Assembly (NCBI RefSeq): GCF_043290135.1
Contig: NC_134702.1
Span: 197,626,491-197,690,490, forward strand
Direction: 5' to 3'
DNA from: Rhipicephalus microplus
Lineage: Eukaryota > Arthropoda > Arachnida > Ixodida > Ixodidae
Length of the DNA: 64,000 bases
Positions 33,247-45,695 of this stretch are shown here, piece by piece; position 1 is the stretch's first letter; every line of letters starts with the position of its first letter. Below the pieces are notes generated by a model. The model made no database searches and had not been told where the DNA came from. It worked only from the letters and a program-made list of their open reading frames with translations. The translations under genes were made by a program, and so were the position numbers.

Positions 33247-34354
33247 TGTCACGATGCATGGGCTGAGGCCTGATTCGCTCGTCGGGCGTTGCGAAATAAA
33301 CCATAGAGGCTAATGGTACCAAACGTAAATTATCACTTCATTACCAAGAAAATCACAAAACGAAACAACAACACAAACACACACACGTTGAAAAAGACAA
33401 AAAAGATGTCTTAATGACGCACGTTTCAACGTCCGATTCCGTTTGCGTTCTCTAGTTCTCGCGCTTAGAGTTGTCGCGTGGCCTCCGGTCCGCTGGGAGT
33501 CCCTCTCAGGCGTGATGACACGCCATATTGATGCTCAACGGTGGCGACGATGTTAAAGAACCACTACAGCGGTAGTTCCAGTGGTTTCTCGCCAAGGCAG
33601 GGGCTCGGGCGGGATACACTGCAAAGTAGGGTCGGCGGTGGTTCCAGGGCTGCTCGCCGAGGTCGGTGCTCGGGTGGGAAACTGCAGCCCAGGATCGGCG
33701 GTGGTTCCGGGGCTGCTTGCCGAGGTCGGTGTTCAGGCGGGAAACTGCAGCTAAGGATCGGCGGTGGTTCCGGGGCTGCTCGCCGAGGTCGGTGCTCAGG
33801 CGGGAAACTGCAGCTCAGGATCCGCGGTTGCTCTGTGAGCTGCTCGCCGAGTCAGGTGCTCGGGCGAGAACCATTGCCGTCCAGGGGCAGCGGTACTCCC
33901 TTGCGCTGCTAGCCGAGTCAGGTGCTCAGGCGGGAGCCTGCAGCGAAACGCAGTCCGAACTTCCGCAGCCCTTCTCCCCTTGAATGCCACGTCCCGGCTC
34001 TCACGTTCCTCACTCGCCCTGCGCCCTCTTCTTTTTCCTCTTCTTGTCCCTCATTCCAGCATTTTTATGATGATGATGATGATGATGATCCTCGATACTC
34101 TGGCGCACATCCACAAAGGGGGATCGGCCAAGAAGCGGGCGGCAGGATTTTAACTGAAAGGCTTATGATTTTTCAAACACAACGCAATTTTTGGCTGAAA
34201 AAATATATAGAAAGAAAAGCCAATAATCGAAAAAGGAGTATATCTGAGCCGGGAGCGATGCAGGCTATCAGATGCGATTTAAGACAGGGGTAAAATTACC
34301 TATTCATGACAACTTCTTTCTCTTCCTGTTTTCTTCATCTTGTCATTCTTGACA
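33247..34354 (-). repeat. 5' LTR of the long-LTR element
   Basis: Same LTR with fewer 63-bp units (clear ones phased at 33678, 33741 and 33804, plus one degenerate at about 33613) and a later insertion at about 34066-34291 that is absent from the other LTR. Confidence 0.85.
34066..34291 (-). mobile_element. Short interspersed repeat with (ATC)n tail
   Basis: A 226-bp insertion, recognised because the left LTR lacks it (CAGCATTTTAAATTACC is uninterrupted there). Read on the minus strand it ends in an (ATC)n tail after CGCCAGAGTATCGAGG. CACAAAGGGGGATCGGCCAAG is shared, with changes, with 10088-10135. No pol III boxes were seen, so it may be a short 3' end of an RTE-type LINE or a non-autonomous derivative. 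Confidence 0.6.
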
Positions 34355-34358
34355 CTAG

Positions 34359-36555
34359 CTTATGCATGAGTCCAGCGACACAATTTGCAAGTCTCATCTT
34401 CAATTGAAGTGAATTGAGCCAGGGAAGGTCTGAGTTCACAATTGCCTCATATTTACCGCCTCAGATCTGTCGAGTGTAGGGCTGCGTGATGGATAAGTAC
34501 GCCTAATTTTTTTATGTAAAAGTTCCTAATTTAGCAGTATCGGGTCATTCTTTCCCTCTCTGTTTAGCCCTCTATGGGATGTCCATCCCTTGAGGTGGAC
34601 CTTTCTACGTGGGTGCTGAACGCGAGACTTCACGCTACGCGATGGACCTTCCCATTCATGTTGGGCACGGGGGGGGGGGGCGTGTGAGCCGGGAAACATA
34701 TAATATGTCGTTCTTCCATCTCTCCTAGGAAGTTATATACTTTGCGTTGGCTTTGAGGATTCTCGCGGCATCTGGCAAAATCATAATTTCTCACCTTTGT
34801 CTGCGATTCATTTTGGATCTATCGGCTATTGGAGCTAACTATGAATAAAGCTATCATCATTTCTTCTTCCACCTGAATGTGTCTGCTGCGTACACTGCAT
34901 GAGCTGACCAATTGTTCGTCAGTATTGAGAATTTACACTGAGAAGCCACGTATATCCACGTATTCTGCTGCGTCAACAAAGAGCGCCTCCTTGTTCCTAC
35001 CAAAAGCTTGTAGTAGAGACCGGGCTTTGCTTTCTCTTCGACCCTGATTTAGTTCAGAGTACATGTTCTTGGTTATGTTAGCCACACGGAGATTTTCTCT
35101 GAGTTGGCTGGGGGGCGTTTCTTATCACCGTGCTTCTTTTGATAGGCAATCCCGACATTGTCCAGGATGCTCCTGCCAGTTCATGTTATGGTTAGTCTGT
35201 CTAGTTGCGATAATTTGGTGTGCCTCTATTTGCTCTTCGAGAGTATTGTGCTTGGCCAACCGTAGAAGCTCAGCGCTTGTACCGTCAGAAGTCCGAGCGC
35301 CAACTTGTGTGTTCTTCTAATGAGGGTGTGCGGGTATGAAGGAGGCAAGTGTCGTCACACTTTTTCAATCCTTCGTGATTAATCACATTACATACGTGGC
35401 CGCAACCACAATTAATATAATCCTGAAAGGACTCGTTTATGTAACCCCAAACTTTTCAGCATCACCATACCACTGCCCAGGGTTTCTGTAGACGGGTGAT
35501 TCCACGAAAGATCGACACGGGTCCAAAAGTTGATATTTTAGATTTCTTTGAGTATTTTATATTTCGTGCACCTCTCACCAGGTAGCCCGAAAGTGAACTT
35601 CGTTTTATGATTAACGACATAACTTAGGAGAAAATAAAGATCAAACTTCACCAACACGGAGGCACCAGTTTCGTCACCTGTCATTTTCGAAAACTGCAGA
35701 TGCTATAAAAAGACAAATATTTTTGTTTCAGGGAAGATATTTTTTACTTGAAATGCATGTCTAGTGAAGAATGAATTCATGCGGTTTCAAGTTTGTAGAC
35801 CTTAAGAAAATAGCTTTTAAAAATTTCTTTTACTGCGACTGTTTAAAATAAATTACGTATTCCTCATTTTTTTTCTCCGAAAGTAATGCAAACAGCGTTT
35901 TCAAACCTGACACGTATTAAGGATATTGTGTGTTCATTAGGTACATAAATTATTGCTGCCGTAGGGCAAATATAATTTTTTATATATTGCCTCAATTTTC
36001 TCTTAATGGCAAAAGTGTACTCCACTGAAATTTGAATAATAAAAAACCCCATTTTGATTTTTCAAATCTCGTAAATAGACAACCGAAGACCATCACACTG
36101 TAATAGAGAAAAACATGTTGCATTGTTTTGTTTTAAGCGACAATATTCGTGGTACGATTCGGAGCTTTTCGAGAATGCGCTGATAAGTTGAGAAATCTAG
36201 AAATCAGAACGGAAAAAAGCAATAAGCTTCAAACGCGAGTAAACGTGACCGCATTTGGTGAAGAAAGGCTGTTTTAGCATATAGGAGTAACTATTTTGAA
36301 CACGGTATTCTACAGTATCTGAATTCACTCTTATACGTAGAACACTGAGAATTATAATATGTGGTGCCTCTTCATTACTGACACACAGATGAAGCTGCTG
36401 TGACGGCCTTGCGTTTGCCACACGTTGGGTAAGAGAATTGAATGTTGAATGAGTTCATAAACGATTCATAATAAATTTTCATCATTTGGGACACGAAGAC
36501 TGCCGCATTAGACTGAAGAACACTCTTTAGGGCAAGTTGTGTTCTTTCGTCTGCT
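34359..36555. other. Unassigned region
   Basis: No supported gene. There is a run of 12 G at 34669-34680. 34990-35330 has a low-quality open frame (85 codons at 35063) without a domain. 35500-36500 is AT-rich with no repeat match in the window. Confidence 0.5.
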
Positions 36556-39500
36556 CTACAGATGAATTGCTGTGTGCCGAATCTCAGAGGCAATGCTTTA
36601 GACCTTATGGTTCAAAGTAGAGACAAAGATTACACCTCCCGTATTTTTATCGACAAAAACATTGCGAAATTCATTTTAACGTGCTATACTTCAGTTTTTC
36701 AATCGCACTGTGGATACTTGTGCGCAAGTATGAAGTGCATGGCTGGGCTACTCATCCAGGACGCTCTGTACGCGCTCGAATTCATCGTTTTTCTATACTG
36801 CTCGCACAACGTGATATTAGGCTGGGACCTTTTTTACACACATCCAGCCGTTGTTTATTGTGGCCGGGCCGAACAAGAATTATTATCTCTCGCCAACAAC
36901 GATTCTAGCAAGCCTTCCATTTCTCGTGTGGTCATCGCCGCAGACATAGATAGGAAATCCCACCCATGTCTTCGATTATTGTGCCGATCTCCTGCGGCCA
37001 TGTTGATTTTCAAACATCAATTTCACGCCGTCTGAAGACTTCACTTCTCAAAAGAACGTTTTCTACCGTTTGCTCTTTTGATGGTCGAAAACACTTCCGC
37101 AGCTATTTACGCCACGAATATCCTTTCAGTGCAAGCCAGATTATTTGGTGGCGAATGCGTCGGCCGTTTTGGTGACATTGATTGTGTTTGCGCCAGTTAA
37201 CTGCTCGATCGCGCAACAAGCCTTCAGATCGCCAATGTTGCTCCCGCTTCCACGTCCACCAAATGTTCTCTAGACACCTTCCTTCCATCGATTGATTCGC
37301 ACCTTCCTGTTGTCACACGGACCCAACTCTTTACACTTCTCGACCGCTTCCGGACATCTTTCGACGACAAGCAAAATAATTTGGGCCGAACATCGGCAAT
37401 TGCTCATTGTATTGACACCAGCACCCACGCACCACTGCGTCAGCGTCCATACCGTATCTTTCAGGCTGAACGCCAAGCTATTGACGATCAAGTGTCTGAT
37501 ATGCTCAGTCATGGCGTCATACAGCCGTCCGACAGTCCGTGGGCCCTTCAGGCTTACTAGTCAAAAAGAGGGATGGGAGCATCCGATTCTGTGTTGATTA
37601 CAGGCGCCCTAACAAGATTACGCACAAAGATGTTTATCCTCACCCCAGAATTGAGAACTCTCTCCACTGTTTGCTAGGAGCAGAGTTCTTTTCCTCGCTG
37701 GATCTTCGATGAGGATACTGGCAAGTACCCATGGATGAATCTGACCGGGCGAAGACTGTGTTTGTAACTCCGGATGGCTTTTACGAGTTTAACGTGATGC
37801 CGTTCAGTCTTTCCAATGCCCCTCCACCTTCTAACGTCTGATGGACAACATACTTCGAGGTCTCAAACGGCCGGCGTTTCTCTGCCATCTGGATGACGTC
37901 GTCATTTTTTTCATAAGACTTTGATACCCATCTTCTGCGCCTCACAAGTGTCCTTGAATGCCTTACATATGCTAGGCTCCAACTAAATTTGAAAAAGTGC
38001 GATTTTGCCACAAAGTTTCTCACCATCTTAGGGCGTGTTCTCAGCAAGGATGGTGTTCTACCTGACACTGTGAAACTTAGTGCTGTCGCTCAGTTTCCTA
38101 AGCCATCGACAATAAAGAAACTCCGGAGCTCTATCGCCCTATGTTCATACCTTTTTCGATTCTACCGTAATGTCGCATCCGTAATGGCCCCTTTAACGCG
38201 GCTACTTTCTGATAGTGAAGGAATTTTGACGTGGTCTTCAGCTTGTGATGACGCATTTGCAAAACTACGTCATTTGCTGACATCTCCACCGACTCTCCGT
38301 CAATTTGACCCATATGCCCCTACCGAAATCCACACCGGCGCTAATGTAGTCGGCCTTGGCGCTGTTCTTGCTCAACGCAAGCCTGGATTCGACGAGTACG
38401 TGGTTATTTATGCCAGTCGCACTCTTACTATGGCTGAAGAGAATTATTTCGTCACAGAAAATAAGTGTCTGGCCATTGTATGAGCAATCACAAAATTTAG
38501 ATCCTGAGTCTATGGCCGTCCATTTGACGTCGTGACTGATCACCATGCCCTCTGCTGGTTATCGTCCCTAAAAGACCCGTCTGGCCATCTGGCTCGTTGG
38601 GCATTGCGTCTGCAAGACTACGATATCCATGTAGTCCACAGGTCGGGCCGCAGACATTCAGCTGCTAATGCTCTTTCGCGCTCTCCACTTCCTCATGAAC
38701 ATGGAAAAGAATCTGTTTCCAGTCTCAATGCTGCGGCCCTTTCGTTCGCTGACATGCCCTCCCAGCAGCGCCAAGACGCTTGGATAGTCTCTATGGTAGA
38801 CGTACTGTCTCAGCCGCCTCAAGGTACCGCCATTCGTTCACAACGACGTACAGCTCGACATTTCGGCAACCGCGATGGACTCTGGTACCGTTCCGAAGGA
38901 CGCTAGCTACCTTTCCAAAGAACGCAAGTGTTTGCTTGTGATTACTCGCCACCTACGTACTGCTATTTTCGACTCCTTTCACGCAGATCCTCAATGCGGC
39001 CGCGCCGGTGTGATAAAAACGTATGCGCGCCTTTAGCTGTGGTACTATTGGCGCAGATTGTACCGATGTGTCCAACAGTACGTACGTTCGTGTTCCAAAT
39101 GTCAACACCGAAAAAGCCCACCGATCATAGCCATTGGACAACTGCAGCCGTTGCCTTGCCCAACCCGACCTTTTGACAGCATAGGAACTGACTTGTACGG
39201 TCCCCTTCCCTACACTTCTGCCGGGAAACGCTGGGTGGTTCCCGTTAGGAGTGTAGGGAACCACCCAGCGCTATGCTGAAACTGCTGCGCTGCGAAAGCA
39301 ACATATGACGTGAAGTTGGCTCGTTTATCCTTCACAATCTTGTTCTTCGCCATGGCGCTCCTAGTGAGCTACTCAGCGACCACGTACGTACGTTTCTTTC
39401 TTAAGCCTTGCAAGCCCTTCTTCGTGAATGCAACACTGGGCATCGGACAACCAGCGCGTACCATCCGCAAACGAAGGGAATGAGTAAACGGTTTATTCTC

Positions 39501-40065
39501 ACACTGGGTGACATGCTGTCTGTGAACGTGCCCGCTGACAACACCAACTGGGACTACATACTCCCTTTTGTTACTTACGCTTACAATAGCACCACTCAGT
39601 CTACGAGAGGATTCTCTCCGTTCCTCCTCTTCTACGGGCGCGAGCCTTCCTCATTCATGGGCACATTACATTCTCTTGTACCGTCCGGACGCTTCAGAAT
39701 CCACAACTATATCCGAAGTCACCTCCTATGTGGAAGACTGTAGGAAACTCGCACGTTCCTTAACCGCACAATATCAAGCCTAACAGAAGGACCCTCAGGA
39801 TGAAAACTTGCCTGCCCAGTCATATTCGCCTGCCACGTTGGTATGACTTCGCGTTCCCTCATATGCTCCTGGCCTTTCCATTAAGTTACTGCGGAAGTAC
39901 GAAGGCCCCTAGCGACCACTTTGATGCCTCACCGCTTAAGTATATTGTTGAGCCAGTTCAATCATCAACAGACCGACGCCATTGAGGTTGCGAGACTACT
40001 CATGTCGATCGATTGAAACCGCTCTACGACCCACCCATCTGACTTGGTCCATAGGTCACCAGGAT
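36556..40065 (+). mobile_element. Decayed Ty3/gypsy element (Gypsy-3)
   Basis: Plus-strand pol from the end of protease to the integrase C-terminus (HVDRLKPLYDPP at about 39999-40035). No gag or left LTR was seen. 40070-40320 after pol, with a GACACAGGCTGGAGCTC stretch and a purine-rich run, could be a decayed 3' LTR but has no partner. Same clade as Gypsy-1 and -4 by its RT and integrase boxes. Confidence 0.88.
36750..40035 (+). pseudogene. Gypsy-3 Pol remnant
   Basis: The protease end HNVILGWDLF is at about 36805. RT covers about 37400-37930 with FYEFNVMPF and an active site reading CHLDD at 37883-37897 (Tyr replaced by His). RNase H covers 37989-38690 with [11 protein letters not shown]. 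The integrase finger (YVRSCSKCQH) and IGTDLYGPLP are at 39060-39210, and TSAYHPQTKGMSKRF at 39450-39500, where the usual NGMTERF-type Glu is changed to Lys. Multiple stops and shifts. A perfect 15-bp palindrome at 39229-39270 breaks integrase just after the first catalytic region. Confidence 0.88.
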
Positions 40066-40600
40066 GGCTCCTTTTCTGAGGGTGAGTGATTTGTAGCTTT
40101 GATATATGACACAGGCTGGAGCTCTACTAAAAGAAGAGAAGGAAGAGTGTGGTTGCTGCTCGCGCTCGCTCCCCTTGACAGCTGGTCGCCTTTACATAGC
40201 TGGTTAAGATTGCTTCAACTAGTTCTACTGTTATCTGATCGCTATGTTTGAAGAGCACTGTCGTTTCATTGAGCATTCTTCATCAAAAAAGAAGGGGAGT
40301 CCTGTATCAGTCAGACATTAATATTTTTACATGAAAAAGAAGAAAACTTAATCAGTAGCATGTTTGTTTGAATGGATTATGCCACACCTGCGCAGTTACC
40401 CGTAGCACAAAATTGTTAAGCATGTCGTCATGATCCTTCGCCGGCCCCCTGCGCATGTTCTGGGCTTTTTTATCTCATGTGTTTAGATAACTTGTATATT
40501 TCAATGAATTCTTCAGTTGAGAGCAGCGCTTGTTTGTGTCTCTTCCCTTTGTCTCTTGAGTTTGTGCGCTGTTTCTGCCTATAATTTTATGGCTCCCTCT
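40066..40600. other. Spacer between Gypsy-3 and Gypsy-4
   Basis: Possibly decayed LTR and leader sequence of the two elements; no direct repeat could be paired by eye. No gene is supported. Confidence 0.4.
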
Positions 40601-40639
40601 CACAAACGCACCAGCACACACCTCAGTCCCTGATATTGA

Positions 40640-41020
40640 GCGCGTCATTCACAACCGAATCGCAGATGCACTACCTTTTATCTCCTGGGAACCACCCACG
40701 TCTGCACCACTTACTTACAACGCCCCTCTCGCCACCTCAGCAGCCTCCACTCTATGCCACCGTCTCTGAGCCCGTCTCTGCACCACTTACTTAGGCTGCG
40801 ATCACCTCTCGGTCATGTCAGTAGCCTTCACCTACCCCCGCCCTGCGATGACCCCCCCCCCTTCGCCACCGAACACAAAGTCTGTGCCGCCGCTTCCCTA
40901 TCATAGAGGGCCTCCGCCTCCATTAATGTCGAACGCCAGACAGCAGGCCCGTCTGCTTCACATGTGGTGTCGCTGGTCACTTCGCTAGCCCCTGCCGCCA
41001 CTACCTACTTTCTTTTTTCA
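40640..41020 (+). pseudogene. Gypsy-4 Gag C-terminus with zinc knuckle
   Basis: A Pro/Thr-rich linker and then CFTCGVAGHFASPC at 40954-40995, a canonical CX2CX4HX4C knuckle. Capsid-like upstream sequence is not recognisable. Confidence 0.75.
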
Positions 41021-41225
41021 AAGCAATGACCATGCGCAATCCCTCGTCGCCAGCACACCACCGACTTCCATCTTGGATAACCGTCCCTCTTTCTCTAGTG
41101 ACCGATATTCACCTCCTCGGCGATGCTCTTTGCCCCCATGCGTCACCACTCCACTACAGAGAAGGGAAACTGATTGCTGCAGCTCCGGAGGCAAGAGCTG
41201 CAGGCGAGATGGACTGCCCAAGGCC

Positions 41226-44200
41226 TCCTTGTGTTTCGCTGCAAAATGTTATAGACGTCGGTGACGTAAGAACCACAGCTGTAGCACTTATTGACACAGG
41301 AGCCGCCGTTTCAGCGATCTCTGAGACACTGTACCAGAAGCTAAAAAACTGACGACGTCACTGTTAGGACTAATGCTCCGTACTACCAGCTCCCAGTGTA
41401 TTTCACCGTCAGCTGTGTGCACACGCCGCGGATTAACATTGAAGGCGCACTCCACGTGATCGTGTTTTTTTGTGCGATCGTCCTGCTCCCACGACATTAT
41501 TCTCCTTTGCGACTTCCTCTTAAGCCATAGCGCGATCATAAACTGCTCTCGTGTAGAAGTCGCTCTTACGCCCTTGCAGACCTTTCTTTCACAGGATCCA
41601 CCTCCTCAAAAACTTGTCGTCGTCGAGCACACAAATATCCCCCCCTCACACGTAAACCCTTGTTACCTTAACGTGTAAGACTGCGCTGGACGGGGCAGCA
41701 CTTCTTGCTCCGTCGGAAGTCTTCCTTCATCGCCGCAGCTTACGACTGCTTTTTCCTGTACTCTCAGTTATATGTGGTGCGTCGATGATGCTCGTTGCCA
41801 ACTCACTCACGTCTGCTGGGACGTTGCTTCAAGGGGAGTCTGTGGCGCGTATACAATGCACCGACCTCTTGACTTCCCTGGACATCACCAAGGACGAACC
41901 CTACCTTGAGCTAAACGTCGTCACCTCACCTGTTCCGATGTCTTCAGTTCTAAAGAAGTTAAGCCCTTCAATCACTGACGACTTACCGTCATCGTATTGC
42001 ATTGAACTTCTCGCTCTTCTGCACAACTTCCGCTCATCTTTAGATTGCGCCTGGCCATCCTTGGCCGCACGAAGAGCGTTACTCACCACGTTCACATCGA
42101 TTTCCATGCTTCGTTACTCCTACGACCCTATCGACTTTCCGTGGTGGAGCGCAAGATTATCAACAAAGAAGTAGTCGACATGCTTCAACGCGAAGTGATT
42201 CAGCAGTCCCAAATCCCTTGGTTCTTTCCTCTCGTCCTTGTGCGCCAGAAGTATGGAACCATAAGTTTCTGTGTGGACTATCGCCATCTGAATAAGATAA
42301 CCCGGACGGATGGGTACCAGTTTCCGCTCATCAGTGACGCTCTCTACTGCTTACAAGGAGCAAAACATTTCTCGTCCCGATAATTACGTTCAGGGTATTG
42401 GCAAGTACCAATGGCTGACACCTATCGTCTGAAGACCGTTTTCGTCACGCCTGATGTACTCTTCGAGTTTCACGTCATGCCATTCGGATTGTGCAACGCG
42501 CCCGCTACACTCGAACGGGTGATGGACAACGTCCTTCGCAGGTACAAATGGAACAGCTGCCTTTGCTACCTGGATAACATCACAGTCTTTTCTAAGGATT
42601 TTTCAACACACCTTCTCCACCTTCAGGTGATTTTGACGTGCCTCAGCCTAGCTGGTCTCTAACTCAACATGAAGAAGTTTTATTTTGCGCACGCCAGTTG
42701 ACAATACTGGGTCACGTCGTTTTAAGATGGCGTTCTGTCCATCTGAGCGAGACTCCGTAGTGCGACCGAATTCCCCAAGACCACTTGCATAAAGACTTCG
42801 AAGTTTGACTGGGCTGTGTTCCTACTTTTGCAGATTCATGCACAACTTCACTTCTACCATCGCCCATCTCACCAACCTCTTTGCAGCTTTTAACGGCCAG
42901 TCTGTTTGGTCACGAAAGCGCGAGACATCTCTCGAGACACTTCAGCGCTTACTAACATCACCTCTGATACTCGGACACTTTGCCCGGTTGGGACCACGGA
43001 AATTTGTACTGACGCCTGTGGTGTCGGCCTTGGTGCCGTGTTGGCCTAAAAAGCGGCCGGGATGCCAGGAATACAGCATCGCTTCCGCGAGTCGAACTCT
43101 GAAAAAAGTGGCGTGCAATTATTCTCTCCCGAAAAACAAATTCCTTACCATAAGTTGGGTTTTGGCTAAGTTTCATCCGTACCTTATGGCCACTTTTTTG
43201 GCACCATCACTCATCAGCACGCTTTGTGTTGGCTCTCGTCGCTGAAAGACCCGTCGACCCGACTCGGTCGCTGGTCGTTTAGCTGCAAGAGTACAACATT
43301 CGTGTTGTGTACCAATCAGGCCGCAAACACTCTGACGCGGACACTCTTTCCAGTTCACCTCTAGCATCCACCACGGCTTCAGCGTCCATTTCCTTCTCGC
43401 CAGTCGATGTCACTAACACTTCAGTGGATCAATGTAAGGAAATGTGGGTTTAAAACCTGCTCAAGTTTCTGGCGGATCCATAAGCTTACCCCGCTTCGAG
43501 AACTTTGCGCCGTCAAGCCCAACATTTCGCCACTCGATATGGTCTCTTCTCTATCGGCGGAATTACGCACCTGATGGCCGGAGGTGGCTGCTTGTGATAC
43601 CTCGGCTTATGCGCATGCAGATGTGTGCTGCTTTCCACGCCGATCCACAAATCGCTCACACTAGCGTTTTGAAGAACTACATCTACTTGCGTCAGAGGCA
43701 CTATTCGCATTGAAGGTACCCATTTGTCTGCAAGTGTATCCACGCTTGTACTGCCTGCCAGTAATGAAAGGCTCTTTCTTAACAAGCCACTGGTAATATT
43801 CAGCCTCTCCCGTGTGCATTTGACCACGTCGGCATTTATTTGTATGGTCCTCTTCCCTCTAGCATATCTCGTATTAGATGTATCATGGTCGGCGTAGACC
43901 ACCTTACGCGTTATGCAGAAACAGCAGCATTTTCCACAGCAACAGCCAGAGAAGTTGCGTTTTTCATCCTACGCCACTTTGTCTTGCACCACGGCACACC
44001 GTGCAAACTTCTGAGTGACAGAGGACGTCTTTTCTATCCGAAGCCGTCGAAGCATTGCTCGTACAGTTTAACATCATTCACCGCAAACGACCGCTTATCA
44101 TTCGCAAGCCAACAACCTAACTGAACGATTCAACCGCACTCTAGATGATATGTTGACGATGTACCTCACATCCGACTAGGCAAACTGGGACGCCATCCTT

Positions 44201-44675
44201 CCTTTCTTCGCATATGCGTACAACCCTCCAACGCAAGCGATCACGGAATTCCCACCGTTCTTTGTTTTTTACGGACGTGGGTCATCATGCGTACTAGACA
44301 CAATACTTTTTTACATACCTGACGCCTGAAGGTATAGTCCAATTTTCTACATTGCCAGATACGCAGGAGATCGTCGACAGTTGGCTCGTTCCTTTACGAG
44401 CGAAAAATAAGTTCACCAGAATCATAAGCGTGACGACGACCGACCTCACGCTACTTTCTAAGAGGGTGCGCTAGCTGGGCTCTGGGTCCGACTGAATACT
44501 CCTGGCCTGTCCTCCAATTTATTGCCCCGCTATCATGGCGCCCTACCGCATTCATGCTCGGACTTCTTACGTCAACTGCGAGGTCGAGCACTTGACACCA
44601 TCTGACGACTGGAGTCGTTGCGGCCAAGAAATCGTCCACATCTCTCGCATAAAGCGCTATAATGGCCCGGCTATA
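41226..44675 (+). pseudogene. Gypsy-4 Pol remnant with lost active sites
   Basis: Protease ALIDTGAAVSAIS with an intact DTG (about 41287-41325). RT 42045-42662 with FHVMPFGLCNAPAT; its catalytic box is YLDN at 42567-42578, so the second Asp is replaced by Asn. RNase H is around 42960-43330. Integrase is at 43560-44124, where the first catalytic Asp is replaced by Tyr (GIYLYGPLP, 43831-43857) while LLSDRGRLF keeps the second. Several frameshifts and stops occur. The copy is dead by both decay and active-site change. Confidence 0.88.
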
Positions 44676-44720
44676 CTATAAATGTCTTAAGTCGCCACGA
44701 TGACTCCTCGATTTTCCAGG

Positions 44721-45575
44721 AGCAAACGTAGTGAAGTAAAGAAGATGACGAAAGACACGAGCAATCAAGCAAGCAACAGCGTCAACACCAGCACCAGCCT
44801 CGAGCTCACGCTTGCCACATATTTTGGCTGCTTGACCCCCGCTGCTCCTTAATGCTTCATGTATAAGGTTTGTCGAGTTTCATTGACGTCCAGCGTAAAC
44901 AAACCACGTCACAAAGATAATGATGCGTGAGAAAGTATAGGGACTGCCTTAGAACTAATTGCAAAGTAAGTGTGAAGAAAAAATTACACAAAAAGATAAT
45001 TTGTGCCTGAGAGGATCCGAAACTTCATGCAGTAAACTCTGTACGTAACTTTATGAAATTTAAAGTATGCTTATTGCATTTCATCCACCACTGGCTAAAA
45101 AACGTTTCCTCAAACCTCGTATATGTTAAGCCAGAACTCCTCTCAAAGGACAAAGTACTTTATTTTTACTAATTTTGAATTACGAAGGGCCCTAGGTGCC
45201 GTCAAACATACGACAGTATGGCAAATAGTGCGGAAACGTCAAAGTAGCGTCGCCTCTCACATCTCTTCTAGCGCATTTTTAATTTACTAAGAATATTATC
45301 GCAGCAAGCCTGGCAATTTGGTATTGCAGAAAGTGATTTATTATTACGAAAAAAATGTGTTGCTCTCTAGTGTCACTTAAGTCAGGAGGTAAACTCAGGT
45401 ATCCGTGAAAACCACTCCTAACAATTTCTTTTTGTACACTTGCCTAAAATTCTTTTTCATTATAAATGACATCTTCGTTCTCTGAGTGACAAAGTGTACT
45501 ACATGTAAAATAGGGCAATACAGACTCACATTCTTATTGTATCAGAGGTCTCATGTATTAGATTTTCTTTTGCAG
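44721..45575. other. Unassigned AT-rich region
   Basis: Gypsy-4 trailing sequence to about 44860, then AT-rich DNA with no repeat match and no supported gene up to the candidate exon. Confidence 0.5.
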
Positions 45576-45695
45576 ACTTCAGCAAATCCAGACGACCAAG
45601 AGCTTTGGCGTCGTGTACAGCAACACAAAAGCCAGCTATCCTTCAATAAAGTTTTCCTGCGAGAGACTTATGAAGCCGTACTGTATGGCCGACAG
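45576..45695 (+). CDS. Candidate host-gene exon (40 codons)
   Basis: A strong acceptor (GATTTTCTTTTGCAG, ending 45575) and donor (CAG|GTAGGA, at 45695/45696) bracket 120 nt that are open in phase 0 at both ends. It starts TSANPDDQELWRRVQQHKSQ and ends EAVLYGRQ. No domain was recognised with certainty. The next candidate exon, 50633-50802, starts in phase 0, so the two can be spliced without a shift. In this TE-dominated window it is one of the few sequences that look like a cellular exon. It could still be chance: 120 nt is short. Confidence 0.4.

Larger units (their letters stand above)
29655..34354 (-). mobile_element. Long-LTR gypsy-type element, internally deleted
   Basis: Two long related LTRs (29655-30595 and 33247-34354) in direct orientation, flanked by the 4-bp duplication CTAG (29651-29654 and 34355-34358). 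On the minus strand the 5' LTR starts TGTCAAGAATGACAAG and ends CGTGACA. It is followed by a candidate primer-binding site TGGCGAGCCTGCCAGGA, a Gag N-terminus (33183), more gag, and integrase remnants. Protease, RT and RNase H are missing. Two SINEs, a separate LTR-like insert and a 226-bp repeat are inserted in it. The LTRs differ at several percent of sites, so it is far older than Gypsy-1. Confidence 0.88.
40600..44720 (+). mobile_element. Decayed Ty3/gypsy element (Gypsy-4)
   Basis: Plus strand: Pro-rich Gag C-terminus, zinc knuckle, protease, RT, RNase H and integrase, ending with HISRIKRYNGPA at about 44638-44675. Catalytic residues are lost in RT and integrase. LTRs were not paired; 44690-44860 after pol may hold 3' LTR remains. 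It lies in tandem orientation with Gypsy-3, 0.6 kb apart. Confidence 0.88.
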
